Below, one piece after another: positions 23,621 to 30,967 of a DNA stretch of 31,058 nt; position 1 is the stretch's first letter, and every line of letters begins with the position of its first letter. Position numbers and translations under genes: made by a program. Where the stretch lies: assembly GCA_964635065.1 (NCBI GenBank), contig CAZWMK010000012.1, positions 1 through 31,058 of the forward strand, read 5' to 3'. The notes below the pieces were generated by a model that saw only the letters and a list, made by a program, of their open reading frames with translations, did not search any database and had not been told where the DNA came from. The stretch comes from CAZWMK01 sp964635065. GTDB taxonomy: Bacteria > Pseudomonadota > Alphaproteobacteria > Sphingomonadales > Sphingomonadaceae.

Positions 23621-23638
23621 TTGCGGATCAATCCGCAA
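23621..23638. repeat. 18-bp palindrome at the flavin reductase stop codon
   Basis: TTGCGGAT-CA-ATCCGCAA is perfect in its eight-base arms, and the flavin reductase stop codon (23628-23630) lies in it. As RNA it makes a seven-base-pair stem with a four-base loop but has no T run, so it may be an mRNA end structure or an operator for the MAPEG gene downstream. Confidence 0.45.
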
Positions 23639-24122
23639 CATGGCCAAAACGGCCATCAAGATAAACCATTGGATCAACATCCTCGCGCACGGCGACATCC
23701 GCGACCACGCCGATGAAAATGCTGTGGGTGCCGAAACCATGCTGTGCGACCCGCCGGCAGGTGATGGCAGCCTGGGCACCGGTCAGACGGGGCGGCTTGA
23801 CCGGGTCGAAGCACCAATCTCCGGCATGAAAGCGCTGCTCGCGCGGGCGATTGTCGGAAAAAGCCTGGGCGACGGACATCTGCGCATGATGCAACAGGTT
23901 GACGCAGAACAGCTCGGTCTCCGCGATCGCATCATGCATGGAGGCACGCGTATTGATGCAGACCAGAAGGCTTGCCGGCTCCATCGCCAGCGAAGAAACG
24001 GCGGTCGCCGCCATGCCTTGCGGCACGCCGTCGGCGGTGATGGTAATGATGTTGACGCTTGCCGCCATGCGCCGCATCGCCAGACGAAAGGCCGTGGAAG
24101 CCGACATGGGATCATTGATCAT
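23628..24122 (-). CDS. Flavin reductase-like protein
   Basis: A 164-residue protein of the flavin reductase-like FMN-binding split-barrel family (HpaC/RutF type). It has the pattern FRLAMRRMAASVNIITITAD, the conserved GMAATAVSSLAMEPASLLVC, then NTRASMHDAI, FCVNLL and a His-rich end with IFIGVVADV. Such enzymes reduce FMN or FAD with NAD(P)H to supply a two-component monooxygenase. No partner monooxygenase is nearby, so its partner is open. The ATG at 24122 is chosen since GGAGG lies eight bases ahead. Confidence 0.88.
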   Translation of the reverse strand: MINDPMSASTAFRLAMRRMAASVNIITITADGVPQGMAATAVSSLAMEPASLLVCINTRASMHDAIAETELFCVNLLHHAQMSVAQAFSDNRPREQRFHAGDWCFDPVKPPRLTGAQAAITCRRVAQHGFGTHSIFIGVVADVAVREDVDPMVYLDGRFGHVAD

Positions 24123-24209
24123 GCTTTCGCCTCCAGCCTGAAAAACGCCACTGGCCTGTCGCATAATCCATTGCCATGGCAATGAAAACCCAGTCCATCC
24201 GAAAACAGG

Positions 24210-24237
24210 GCGGCCCGCATCCGAGGACACGGGCCGC
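24210..24237 (-). terminator. Terminator after ctrA
   Basis: GCGGCCCG and CGGGCCGC form an eight-base-pair GC stem with a 12-base loop, 25 bases past the ctrA stop. On the minus strand CTGTTTTCGG follows with four T, a reasonable intrinsic terminator that separates ctrA from the flavin reductase gene. Confidence 0.65.
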
Positions 24238-24262
24238 AACTGGTTTTACAGGGAGAAGCGTG

Positions 24263-24970
24263 TCAGGCAACCGCGGCTTCGGACAGCGTTGCCTCTTCGG
24301 GATCGCGCAGCACATAGCCGCGACCCCAAACGGTTTCGATATGATTTTCGCCACCACACGCCAGGCTCAATTTCTTGCGCAGCTTGCAGATGAACACATC
24401 GATGATCTTGAGTTCGGGCTCGTCCATGCCGCCATACAGGTGGTTCAGGAACATTTCCTTGGTCAGTGTCGTGCCCTTGCGTAGCGACAGCAGTTCAAGC
24501 ATCGCATATTCCTTGCCCGTCAGGTGAACACGGGCGCCATCAACCTCGACGGTCTTGGAATCAAGGTTCACAGCCAGCTTGCCCGTGCGGATCACGGACT
24601 GCGAATGCCCCTTCGAGCGGCGCACAACCGCATGGATGCGCGCCACCAGTTCTTCGCGGTGGAATGGCTTGGTCACATAATCATCGGCGCCACAGCCGAA
24701 ACCGCGCACCTTCGATTCCATCTCGTTCGATCCGGTCAGGATCAGGATCGGCGTTGTCACCTTGGCCGCCCGGAGCTTTTTCAGCACGTCGAGGCCGTGC
24801 ATGTCGGGCAGGTTCAGATCGAGCAGGATGATATCGTAATCATAGAGCTTGCCGAGATCGACCCCCTCCTCACCAAGGTCGGTCGCGTAGATGTTGAACC
24901 CCTCGGTCGCCAGCATCAACTCGATACTTTTTGCGGTGGAAGCATCGTCTTCGATCAACAATACGCGCAT
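24263..24970 (-). CDS. ctrA: Cell cycle response regulator CtrA
   Basis: A 235-residue OmpR-class response regulator. The receiver domain has the acidic pair in IEDDAS, phosphoacceptor Asp51 in IILLDLNLPD, Thr/Ser in ILTGS and the Lys in KPFHREEL. The C-terminal winged-helix domain has LTGKEYAMLELLSLRKGTTL and GRGYVLRDPEE. Asp51, the length and the sequence identify CtrA, the alphaproteobacterial master regulator of cell cycle, motility and gene transfer. It is divergent from fliI, a common target class for CtrA in sphingomonads. A GAGGGG lies eight bases ahead of the ATG. Confidence 0.97.
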   Translation of the reverse strand: MRVLLIEDDASTAKSIELMLATEGFNIYATDLGEEGVDLGKLYDYDIILLDLNLPDMHGLDVLKKLRAAKVTTPILILTGSNEMESKVRGFGCGADDYVTKPFHREELVARIHAVVRRSKGHSQSVIRTGKLAVNLDSKTVEVDGARVHLTGKEYAMLELLSLRKGTTLTKEMFLNHLYGGMDEPELKIIDVFICKLRKKLSLACGGENHIETVWGRGYVLRDPEEATLSEAAVA

Positions 24971-25053
24971 GGTTTCGTCCCCTCGTCCTCGTCCCCAATG
25001 CCAGCCCAGACAGGCCGGCTGCGTGTCACGCTAATGGGATGAATATTACCAAT

Positions 25054-25158
25054 AAAGGTTAACAATCCGTAAAAGGTTAAAATAATTCGAAAAGTCGGCA
25101 ACTGTGCCCGCAAGGCAACAGGAAGGTCGGGCCTCGCTGGTGACGCGCTGTTAACCTT
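25054..25158. promoter_or_regulatory. TTAACC elements in the ctrA-fliI intergenic region
   Basis: AAAGGTTAA occurs at 25054-25062 and 25072-25080 (18 bases apart), and the inverted GTTAACCTT occurs at 25150-25158, 22 bases before the fliI ATG. TTAACC is the half-site of the CtrA box (TTAA-N7-TTAAC). None forms a full box with seven-base spacing. The region (24971-25179) has no gene and is AT-rich just upstream of ctrA. CtrA self-control and control of fliI are plausible. Confidence 0.5.
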
Positions 25159-25179
25159 GTCTGGTGATGAATATGCACC

Positions 25180-26496
25180 ATGACGTTCGAAACCATCGTG
25201 CAAACCATCCGGGCCATCCCTCCAGCCACCGTATATGGCCGGGTCGAAGCCATGCACGGTCTTGCCGTCGATGTCGCGGGTCTGGGCGGCGCGGCCCGCC
25301 TTGGCGCGCATCTGCGGATCGTTGCGGATCATGGGCGGGCGGTCACGGCTGAAATTACCGGCATGACAGGCGGCATGGCCCGCTGTCTGGCCTATGATCC
25401 GGTCGAAGGTCTGCACATCGGCGCACCGGCGCTTCTCGCCGGCCAGCAGGCCAGTATCGCGCCGACAGCGCAGTGGTGCGGCCGCGTCATTGATGGGCTG
25501 GGCCGGCCGGTTGATGGCAAGGGGCCATTGCCGCAGGGTGCTGTGGCGACTCGTATCCGTGCCGCGCCACCCGCCGCCGCCGAACGCGGTCGCGTCGGCG
25601 ACAAGATTGCCACCGGGGTCCGCGCTCTGGATCTGTTCACTCCCTTGTGCCGCGGTCAGCGGCTTGGTCTTTTTGCCGGTTCGGGCGTCGGGAAATCCGT
25701 GCTTTTGTCGATGCTGGCGCGCCAGACCGATGCCGATATCGCGGTTATCGGCCTGATCGGCGAACGTGGCCGTGAGGTTCAGGAGTTCATCGAGGACGAA
25801 CTCGGCCCCGAAGGACTGGCCCGCAGCATCGTCATCGTCGCGACGTCCGACGCCCCCGCGCTCATGCGGCGGCAGGCGGCATGGACGACTTTGGCGGTCG
25901 CCGAACATTTCCGCGATCAAGGCCAGCATGTGCTCTGCCTAATGGATTCAGTCACGCGCTTTGCCATGGCGCAGCGCGAGATCGGCCTGGCATCAGGAGA
26001 ACCGCCGACAACCAAGGGCTATACGCCGACCGTATTTGCTGAACTGCCGCGCCTGCTCGAACGCGCGGGACCGGGCCTGCGCGGCGCCGGTGCAATCAGT
26101 GGCCTGTTCACGGTCCTCGTTGATGGCGACGATCACAATGAACCGGTTGCCGATGCCGTGCGCGGCATTCTGGACGGCCATGTCGTCTTGTCGCGCAGCA
26201 TTGCCGAACGTGGCCGTTACCCTGCCATCGACATCCTGAAATCGGTCAGCCGCACACTGCCCGCCGCACATAGTGCCGAGGAAAACGCCCTGATGCTGGC
26301 CGCGCGCAGCGAATTATCAACCTATGCCGACATGGCCGAAATGATCAGGCTTGGCGCCTACAAGGGCGGCAGTCCGGATGTCGACCGTGCCATCGTGCGC
26401 GCACCGCAGATCGAAGCGCTCATCAGCCAGCAGAAAAACGAAAATGGCACGCCCGCGCTCGCCTTTGGCGAACTGGCGCGGATTCTGGCCGCTTAG
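25180..26496 (+). CDS. fliI: Flagellar export ATPase FliI
   Basis: A 438-residue cytoplasmic ATPase that drives or assists flagellar protein export. Walker A is AGSGVGKS (166-173). GLIGERGREVQEFI follows, then the Walker B aspartate in LCLMDSVTRFAMAQREIGLA, and the FliI/type III signature ASGEPPTTKGYTPTVFAELP. The type III family rather than F1 is shown by this motif and by the FRDQGQHVLCLMDSVTRF segment. fliJ follows after 11 bases. The rest of the flagellar genes are not in the window, so this pair stands apart, next to ctrA. Confidence 0.95.
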   Translation: MTFETIVQTIRAIPPATVYGRVEAMHGLAVDVAGLGGAARLGAHLRIVADHGRAVTAEITGMTGGMARCLAYDPVEGLHIGAPALLAGQQASIAPTAQWCGRVIDGLGRPVDGKGPLPQGAVATRIRAAPPAAAERGRVGDKIATGVRALDLFTPLCRGQRLGLFAGSGVGKSVLLSMLARQTDADIAVIGLIGERGREVQEFIEDELGPEGLARSIVIVATSDAPALMRRQAAWTTLAVAEHFRDQGQHVLCLMDSVTRFAMAQREIGLASGEPPTTKGYTPTVFAELPRLLERAGPGLRGAGAISGLFTVLVDGDDHNEPVADAVRGILDGHVVLSRSIAERGRYPAIDILKSVSRTLPAAHSAEENALMLAARSELSTYADMAEMIRLGAYKGGSPDVDRAIVRAPQIEALISQQKNENGTPALAFGELARILAA

Positions 26497-26507
26497 GAGA
26501 AAGCAGG

Positions 26508-26915
26508 ATGAAAACACCTTATGATACTGCACTTCGCATGCGTCGCTATGAAGCCGACCGTCTGCGGATCGAAGCCGCACGCCTTGGCGCGGAACTGCGC
26601 GCGCATGAAGCGGCACTGACCGCTCATGACGCCAGCCTTGCAAAAGAGGCTGCGCTTTCCGGGCCATTTGAAGGCTATGCGGCCTATGCCACGCGCATGC
26701 GTACAGAACGCATGCGCCTTGAGCACCAAATCCTTGAAGCACGCCGCAAACTAGACGAAATCGAGGCAGGAGTCCTTGCCGCCTTTCGCGATCTGAAGCC
26801 GCTGGAACAAGCCGCCGCCGATTATGAAGCCGCGCGCCGCGCCCGGCAGGCACGGCAGGAACAGGCGGCCTTCGACGATCTTGCAGGCCGCCAGTTCGCC
26901 TATCCGGCCGCCTGA
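26508..26915 (+). CDS. fliJ: Flagellar protein FliJ-like (FliI partner)
   Basis: A 135-residue, highly charged protein that is almost wholly helical and coiled coil, rich in Ala, Glu and Arg (for example MRMERMR-like heptads and EAAAADYEAARRARQARQE-like ends). It fits FliJ, the central stalk-like factor that binds the FliI hexamer. FliJ is poorly conserved in sequence, so the call rests on the coiled coil, length and place right after fliI with AGGAGAAAGCAGG upstream of the ATG. Confidence 0.8.
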   Translation: MKTPYDTALRMRRYEADRLRIEAARLGAELRAHEAALTAHDASLAKEAALSGPFEGYAAYATRMRTERMRLEHQILEARRKLDEIEAGVLAAFRDLKPLEQAAADYEAARRARQARQEQAAFDDLAGRQFAYPAA

Positions 26916-26937
26916 CGGCCCGGACGCGGCATCCTGA

Positions 26938-27261
26938 TCAGAATGGCAGTTTGAAGCCCGGCGGCAGGGGAAGGCTTGCCGTCATCTTCTGCATTTCCTG
27001 CGATGATACGGCATCGGCCTTGATGCGGGCATCGTTGATCGCGGCCACGATCAGGTCTTCCAGCATCTCCTTTTCGCTCGGCGCAAGCAGCGACGGATCA
27101 ATGGTCACGCCGAGCATCTTGCCCTTGGCCGTCGCGCGGACAGCCACCATGCCACCGCCACTTTCGCCAACCACTTCGATAGTATCGAGCTTGGCCTGCG
27201 CCTTGTTCATTTCTTCCTGAACATTCTGCGCGGCGCGCATGATCTCTTCGAGATTCTTCAC
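26938..27261 (-). CDS. ybaB: YbaB/EbfC family nucleoid-associated protein
   Basis: A 107-residue DNA-binding protein. It begins KNLEEIMRAAQNVQEEMNKA, a helix typical of YbaB. It has VVGESGGGMVAVRATAKGK and VTIDPSLLAPSEKEMLEDLI, which are the family's central block. It uses GTG at 27261, overlapping the dnaX stop (GTGA), with CAGGAGAC ahead. The dnaX-ybaB pair is conserved across many bacteria; the pair's co-expression links it to replication and recombination functions such as recR, which is not present here. Confidence 0.95.
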   Translation of the reverse strand: MKNLEEIMRAAQNVQEEMNKAQAKLDTIEVVGESGGGMVAVRATAKGKMLGVTIDPSLLAPSEKEMLEDLIVAAINDARIKADAVSSQEMQKMTASLPLPPGFKLPF

Positions 27262-28985
27262 GATTGTCTCCTGATCTCGTCGGCCACGGTCTCTTCTGCC
27301 GCGTCCGCGTCGTCGATGCCATAATCGAGAAGCTCGGCATTGGGAAAGGCCTCAAGCACAGCGTGGACCGTCGGATGGGCCAGCACCTCCGCGCGGGCAG
27401 CTTCTGCGGCAGCGATTTCGACATCGCGCAGCGTCGGAGCCCCCTCTTCTTCCGACAGCGACACCACCCAGCGCTCGCCGGTCCACAGCGACAGACAGCG
27501 GGACACGCGACCCGCAAGGTCTGGCCCCGCCCCCGGCAATGGCCGGAACTCGACATGCGGCGGCGCATAGCGCACGAGCCGGACATCATCGTGAAGATGC
27601 TTGGCCAAAAGCGGCTCACGCTCTGCCTCGAACAGGCGCACCAGCGCGGAAAAATCGGCCGGGGCCACAATCGGCACGCGCGGTGTCTCGGCGCGCAGCG
27701 GTGTCGGCGGATTGAGCGCGACGACGGGCAACAACGCCGGATCCCCTGCCACGGCCTCTGCACCAACGCTGCCATTGCCCGCGACACCAGCGCCCGGCGC
27801 CCCCTCTCCCGTGAACGGCCCGTCTTCTGCCGCCTGCAAGCGGCGGATCAGATTACCCGGATCAGGCAGGCTGGACGCATAAACGATCCGGAGTAACGCC
27901 ATTTCGGCAGCCTGAATCGGCACAGGCGCTGCATGCACATCGGCCAGCCCCTTCAAGAGCAGCTGCCAGATACGGTGCAGCGCCCCCATACCCAGCTGGG
28001 CGGCCCAGATTTCGCTCGCCTCGCGTTCCTCGGCGCTCATGCCGGGATCGACCGCCCCGGCCACCTTGGCCCGCGTAATGCCATGGACAAGATCAAGCAG
28101 TGCCTCGATCACCATGTCGGGCGATGTGCCCAGATCATATTGTTCACGCAGATTGGCCAGTGCTGCAGCGCCATCTCCGGCCAGCAGACTGGCCAAGAGC
28201 GCACGCACGCGGCCACGGTCCGACAGGCCCAGCATGTCGCGCACCGCCTGCGCTTCGATCCGCCCGCCACCATGGGCAATCGCCTGATCAAGAAGTGACA
28301 GGCCATCGCGTACCGAACCTTCGGCCGCACGGGCGATCAGTGCCAGGGCTTCCGGCTCGACGTCGACGTTTTCGGCCTCTGCGATACGGCTAAAATGCGC
28401 CGACAGCATGTCGGCCGTGATCCGCCGCAGGTCGAAACGCTGGCAGCGCGACAGCACCGTCACCGGGACCTTGTGGATTTCCGTCGTCGCGAAAATGAAT
28501 TTCACATGCGGCGGCGGCTCCTCAAGAGTCTTCAGAAGCGCGTTGAACGCGTTCTTGGTCAGCATGTGAACTTCGTCGATGATATAAACTTTATAGCGCG
28601 CCGATACGGCCGAATATTGCACCGCGTCGATGATCTCGCGCACGTCGTCGACGCCCGTGCGCGAAGCCGCGTCCATTTCCATCACGTCGATGTGACGGGA
28701 TTCGGCAATCGCGCGACAGGGTTCGCAGATGCCGCACGGATTGATCGTCGGCCCGCCCGTGCCATCCGGCCCGATGCAGTTCAGCGCCTTGGCGATGATT
28801 CGCGCCGTCGAGGTCTTGCCGACCCCGCGCACACCAGTCAGCAGAAAGGCGTGGGCAATCTTCCCGCGGGCAATGGCATTGCCCAGCGTCCGCACCATCG
28901 CGTCCTGTCCGATCAACGCATCGAAACTGGCTGGACGATATTTGCGTGCAAGCACGCGATAAGGCTGCGGCGATTCGCTTGTCAT
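27258..28985 (-). CDS. dnaX: DNA polymerase III subunit gamma/tau
   Basis: A 575-residue clamp-loader ATPase. Walker A is GVRGVGKTST (51-60), then a zinc-binding cluster (CGICEPC with further Cys), Walker B with DEVHM in YKVYIIDEVHMLTKNAFNAL, sensor 1 in FIFATTEIHKVP, and the SRC arginine-finger motif in VTVLSRCQRFDLRRI. The C-terminal 200 residues are the tau-specific, low-complexity Ala/Pro-rich and polymerase-binding part. I see no A6-type slippery run typical of the E. coli frameshift, so a single product is expected. Its stop overlaps the ybaB start, and the SRP RNA lies just upstream on the same strand. Confidence 0.96.
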   Translation of the reverse strand: MTSESPQPYRVLARKYRPASFDALIGQDAMVRTLGNAIARGKIAHAFLLTGVRGVGKTSTARIIAKALNCIGPDGTGGPTINPCGICEPCRAIAESRHIDVMEMDAASRTGVDDVREIIDAVQYSAVSARYKVYIIDEVHMLTKNAFNALLKTLEEPPPHVKFIFATTEIHKVPVTVLSRCQRFDLRRITADMLSAHFSRIAEAENVDVEPEALALIARAAEGSVRDGLSLLDQAIAHGGGRIEAQAVRDMLGLSDRGRVRALLASLLAGDGAAALANLREQYDLGTSPDMVIEALLDLVHGITRAKVAGAVDPGMSAEEREASEIWAAQLGMGALHRIWQLLLKGLADVHAAPVPIQAAEMALLRIVYASSLPDPGNLIRRLQAAEDGPFTGEGAPGAGVAGNGSVGAEAVAGDPALLPVVALNPPTPLRAETPRVPIVAPADFSALVRLFEAEREPLLAKHLHDDVRLVRYAPPHVEFRPLPGAGPDLAGRVSRCLSLWTGERWVVSLSEEEGAPTLRDVEIAAAEAARAEVLAHPTVHAVLEAFPNAELLDYGIDDADAAEETVADEIRRQS

Positions 28986-29043
28986 GGGCGCAACCTAGGG
29001 ACTGCGCGCCTGTGTGCCAAGCAACTAGCGGCTTTTTGAGAGG

Positions 29044-29138
29044 GGTGGGAGCCGGAACGACCCAGACCGGAATCGTTACGGCTGCTTCCTTCCGGACCTG
29101 ACCGGGTTGGCGAGCGGCCTGCCCGCCCGGCTCCCGCC
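29044..29138 (-). ncRNA. ffs: Signal recognition particle RNA, small bacterial (4.5S) type
   Basis: On the minus strand the highly conserved core GGTCAGGTCCGGAAGGAAGC is followed by AGCC, the SRP RNA apical loop and Ffh-binding motif. The ends pair (GGGAGCCGG with CCGGCTCCC), closing a single long hairpin of about 95 bases. The RNA works with Ffh in co-translational targeting of inner membrane proteins. It lies between dnaX and nudC, as in many alphaproteobacteria. Exact ends are estimated from the pairing. Confidence 0.93.
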
Positions 29139-29166
29139 CTCCATATGGGGAGAAATGCCGTACAGC

Positions 29167-29182
29167 GCAAGCATATGCTTGC
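29167..29182. repeat. 16-bp perfect palindrome upstream of nudC
   Basis: GCAAGCATATGCTTGC is its own reverse complement over all 16 bases. It lies 33 bases ahead of the chosen nudC start. It could be an operator for a dimeric regulator. As RNA it would need a small loop and is a weak hairpin. Confidence 0.45.
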
Positions 29183-29214
29183 AGCAGGAGGAAACTGCCT
29201 GCACATCTGGCGTC

Positions 29215-30132
29215 ATGACATGCGACCCTTTCACCGCGCCACTCAATGTTCCACCCTGCGCTTATCAGGGAAACGCCCTCGACCGGGCCGATCAATTGCG
29301 CCGCCGCCCAGACGAACTCGCCGCCGCGCGCGCTCACCCCGCCGCCCGCTGGCTTGTGTTTGACAAACTACGGCCTTTGACCACAAACGGCCCCGATGCC
29401 CAGCCGGCGCTGGCCTGGCTGCCGCGCAGCCTCATACCCGACGATGCCATGCACGAGATTTTTCTCGGATTTGACAACGACGCGCCCCGCTTTGCCGCCG
29501 CTTGCGATTGCACCGACCTTCCGGGCACTCCGCTCGATGCCCGCTCGCTTGCGATGCAGACATGGTCCACCGACACCGCCGTTGTGGCACAGGCGCGCGC
29601 CTTGATCGACTGGCACAGCCGTCACGGCTTCTGCGCGGTTTGCGGTGCACCGACCCGCCTCGACAAGGCCGGTTACGGTCGCCACTGCGCCAACTGCGGC
29701 GCAAACCATTTTCCGCGCACCGATCCTGTCGTCATCATGCTGGCGATCCGCGATGGTCATGCGCTGATCGGGCGACAGGCGGGCTTTCCGCCGGGCATGA
29801 TGTCGGCGCTGGCCGGTTTCGTCGAACCGGGAGAGACCATCGAGGAAGCCGTGCGCCGTGAACTCTGGGAAGAAGCGGGGATTCGCACCGGTCGCGTGCG
29901 CTATGTCTCCAGCCAGCCCTGGCCCTATCCATCCAGCCTGATGATCGGCGCCTTTGCCGAAAGCGAGGGCTTTGAACTCAACCCCGATTATGAGGAAATG
30001 GAGGCCTTGCGCTGGATCGACAAGGCCGAGGCGCGCGCCGCGCTTGCAGGCCAAGGCGATTTCAACGTACCGCCGGCCATGGCGATTGCCCATAGCCTGA
30101 TGGCGGCTTGGGCGGCACTGCCCGACGCCTGA
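29215..30132 (+). CDS. nudC: NADH pyrophosphatase / NAD-RNA decapping hydrolase NudC
   Basis: A 305-residue Nudix enzyme that cleaves NADH/NAD and NAD caps on RNA. It has an N-terminal NUDIX-like domain, a zinc ribbon with four Cys (CAVC and CANC, about 140-165), the Nudix box GFVEPGETIEEAVRRELWEE-AGI, and the NudC-specific SQPWPYPSSLMIG, which selects NAD-type substrates. The ATG at 29215 is preferred as it gives the usual length. The frame is open further up, into the SRP RNA gene, and an ATG at 29155 is also in frame. It is convergent with the MerR-type gene, six bases apart. Confidence 0.92.
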   Translation: MTCDPFTAPLNVPPCAYQGNALDRADQLRRRPDELAAARAHPAARWLVFDKLRPLTTNGPDAQPALAWLPRSLIPDDAMHEIFLGFDNDAPRFAAACDCTDLPGTPLDARSLAMQTWSTDTAVVAQARALIDWHSRHGFCAVCGAPTRLDKAGYGRHCANCGANHFPRTDPVVIMLAIRDGHALIGRQAGFPPGMMSALAGFVEPGETIEEAVRRELWEEAGIRTGRVRYVSSQPWPYPSSLMIGAFAESEGFELNPDYEEMEALRWIDKAEARAALAGQGDFNVPPAMAIAHSLMAAWAALPDA

Positions 30133-30138
30133 GGCCGA

Positions 30139-30594
30139 TCAGTCGTCCAGTGCTGCAGCCAGCCGGTCGCGGATGCTCCGCAATTCGGCTGCAAGCTGTT
30201 TGAGCCGGACCGGATCCTGTCCGACGCGTGACAGGGCAGACAGATCACCGGCGGGCAAGGTGTCGAGAGACAATGGAAGCGCGGGGGCAGTGACCGGCAC
30301 GCTGGCCGGCGCCTCGGCGCCCGTGCCTTCCACGAGGCCGCGCACGCCATGTTCGGCAAGCAGCTTCTGAACGCCCTTGATCGTATAGCCGTCGGTGTAC
30401 AAGAGCTTGTTGATCGCCGCGAGCAGCGCCATGTCTTCAGCACGATAATAGCGACGATTGCCGCCACGCTTCATGGGACTGACTTCAGGAAATTTGCTTT
30501 CCCAGAAGCGCAGGACGTGCTGGGCAACCCCCAGTTCTTCGGCCGCCTCGCTGATGGTACGGAATGCCTCCGGACGCTTGGACCCGCCCGTCAT
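30139..30594 (-). CDS. MerR family transcriptional regulator
   Basis: A 151-residue protein with the MerR winged helix-turn-helix at the N-terminus: FRTISEAAEELGVAQHVLRF, then WESKFPEVSPMKRGGNRRYY and the RAEDMALLAAINKLLYTDGY helix. The C-terminal half is Pro/Ala-rich then helical. The start codon overlaps the ihfA stop (TGATG), so it is translationally coupled. This ihfA-merR order is common in alphaproteobacteria; the regulator has no known ligand. Confidence 0.92.
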   Translation of the reverse strand: MTGGSKRPEAFRTISEAAEELGVAQHVLRFWESKFPEVSPMKRGGNRRYYRAEDMALLAAINKLLYTDGYTIKGVQKLLAEHGVRGLVEGTGAEAPASVPVTAPALPLSLDTLPAGDLSALSRVGQDPVRLKQLAAELRSIRDRLAAALDD

Positions 30595-30899
30595 CAGCCT
30601 TGGCTGTCGCCGTTGATCCGGTCGCGCATGATCTGGCTGGGTCGGAAAGTCAGAACCCGGCGCGGTTCAATCGGCACTTCGACGCCGGTCTTGGGATTGC
30701 GACCGATGCGCCGCCCCTTGTCGCGCAGGACAAAGCTGCCGAAGGACGAAATCTTGACATTCTGACCGCCAAGCAAGGCCATGGCCACCGTATCAAGCAC
30801 CTGTTCGACAAGCTGGGCGGATTCGGTTCGGGACAAGCCCAGTTCACGATGCACGGCATCGCCCAATTCGGCACGCGTCAATGTGTTCTGGCTGGACAT
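30594..30899 (-). CDS. ihfA: Integration host factor subunit alpha
   Basis: A 101-residue DNA-bending protein of the HU/IHF family. It shows the family pattern NVKISSFGSF, then RNPKTG with the beta-arm Pro region (GVEVPIEPRRVLTFRP) that intercalates into DNA. IHF-alpha rather than HU or IHF-beta is indicated by the RAELGDAVHRELGLSRTESA start and the RDKGRRIGRNPKTGVEVPIE arm. GGAGG lies nine bases ahead of the ATG. It is followed by a coupled MerR-type gene and preceded by fabH on the same strand. Confidence 0.95.
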   Translation of the reverse strand: MSSQNTLTRAELGDAVHRELGLSRTESAQLVEQVLDTVAMALLGGQNVKISSFGSFVLRDKGRRIGRNPKTGVEVPIEPRRVLTFRPSQIMRDRINGDSQG

Positions 30900-30900
30900 G

Positions 30901-30956
30901 GAATCGATCCTCCCTGCGCTGCTAAACTATTGATAGCGCAAGAGGCGATTCGATTC
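30901..30956. promoter_or_regulatory. Three GANTC (CcrM) sites upstream of ihfA
   Basis: GAATC at 30901-30905 and back-to-back GATTC GATTC at 30947-30956 lie in the 68-base gap between fabH and ihfA. GANTC is the target of the alphaproteobacterial methyltransferase CcrM, and such sites in promoters can tie transcription to the cell cycle through GcrA. Confidence 0.4.
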
Positions 30957-30967
30957 CAACACTGAAA

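Noticed and set aside
25054..25080. Full CtrA box TTAA-N7-TTAAC upstream of ctrA
   Set aside because: The two TTAA elements are separated by 14 bases rather than 7, so only half-sites are claimed.
25180..26915. Virulence type III secretion ATPase and stalk rather than flagellar
   Set aside because: No other secretion genes are in view, ctrA adjacency and sequence fit FliI/FliJ. It cannot be fully excluded without the rest of the genome.
27258..28985. Programmed frameshift in dnaX giving gamma
   Set aside because: No A-rich slippery heptamer is visible in the reading frame; a single tau product is the simpler reading.
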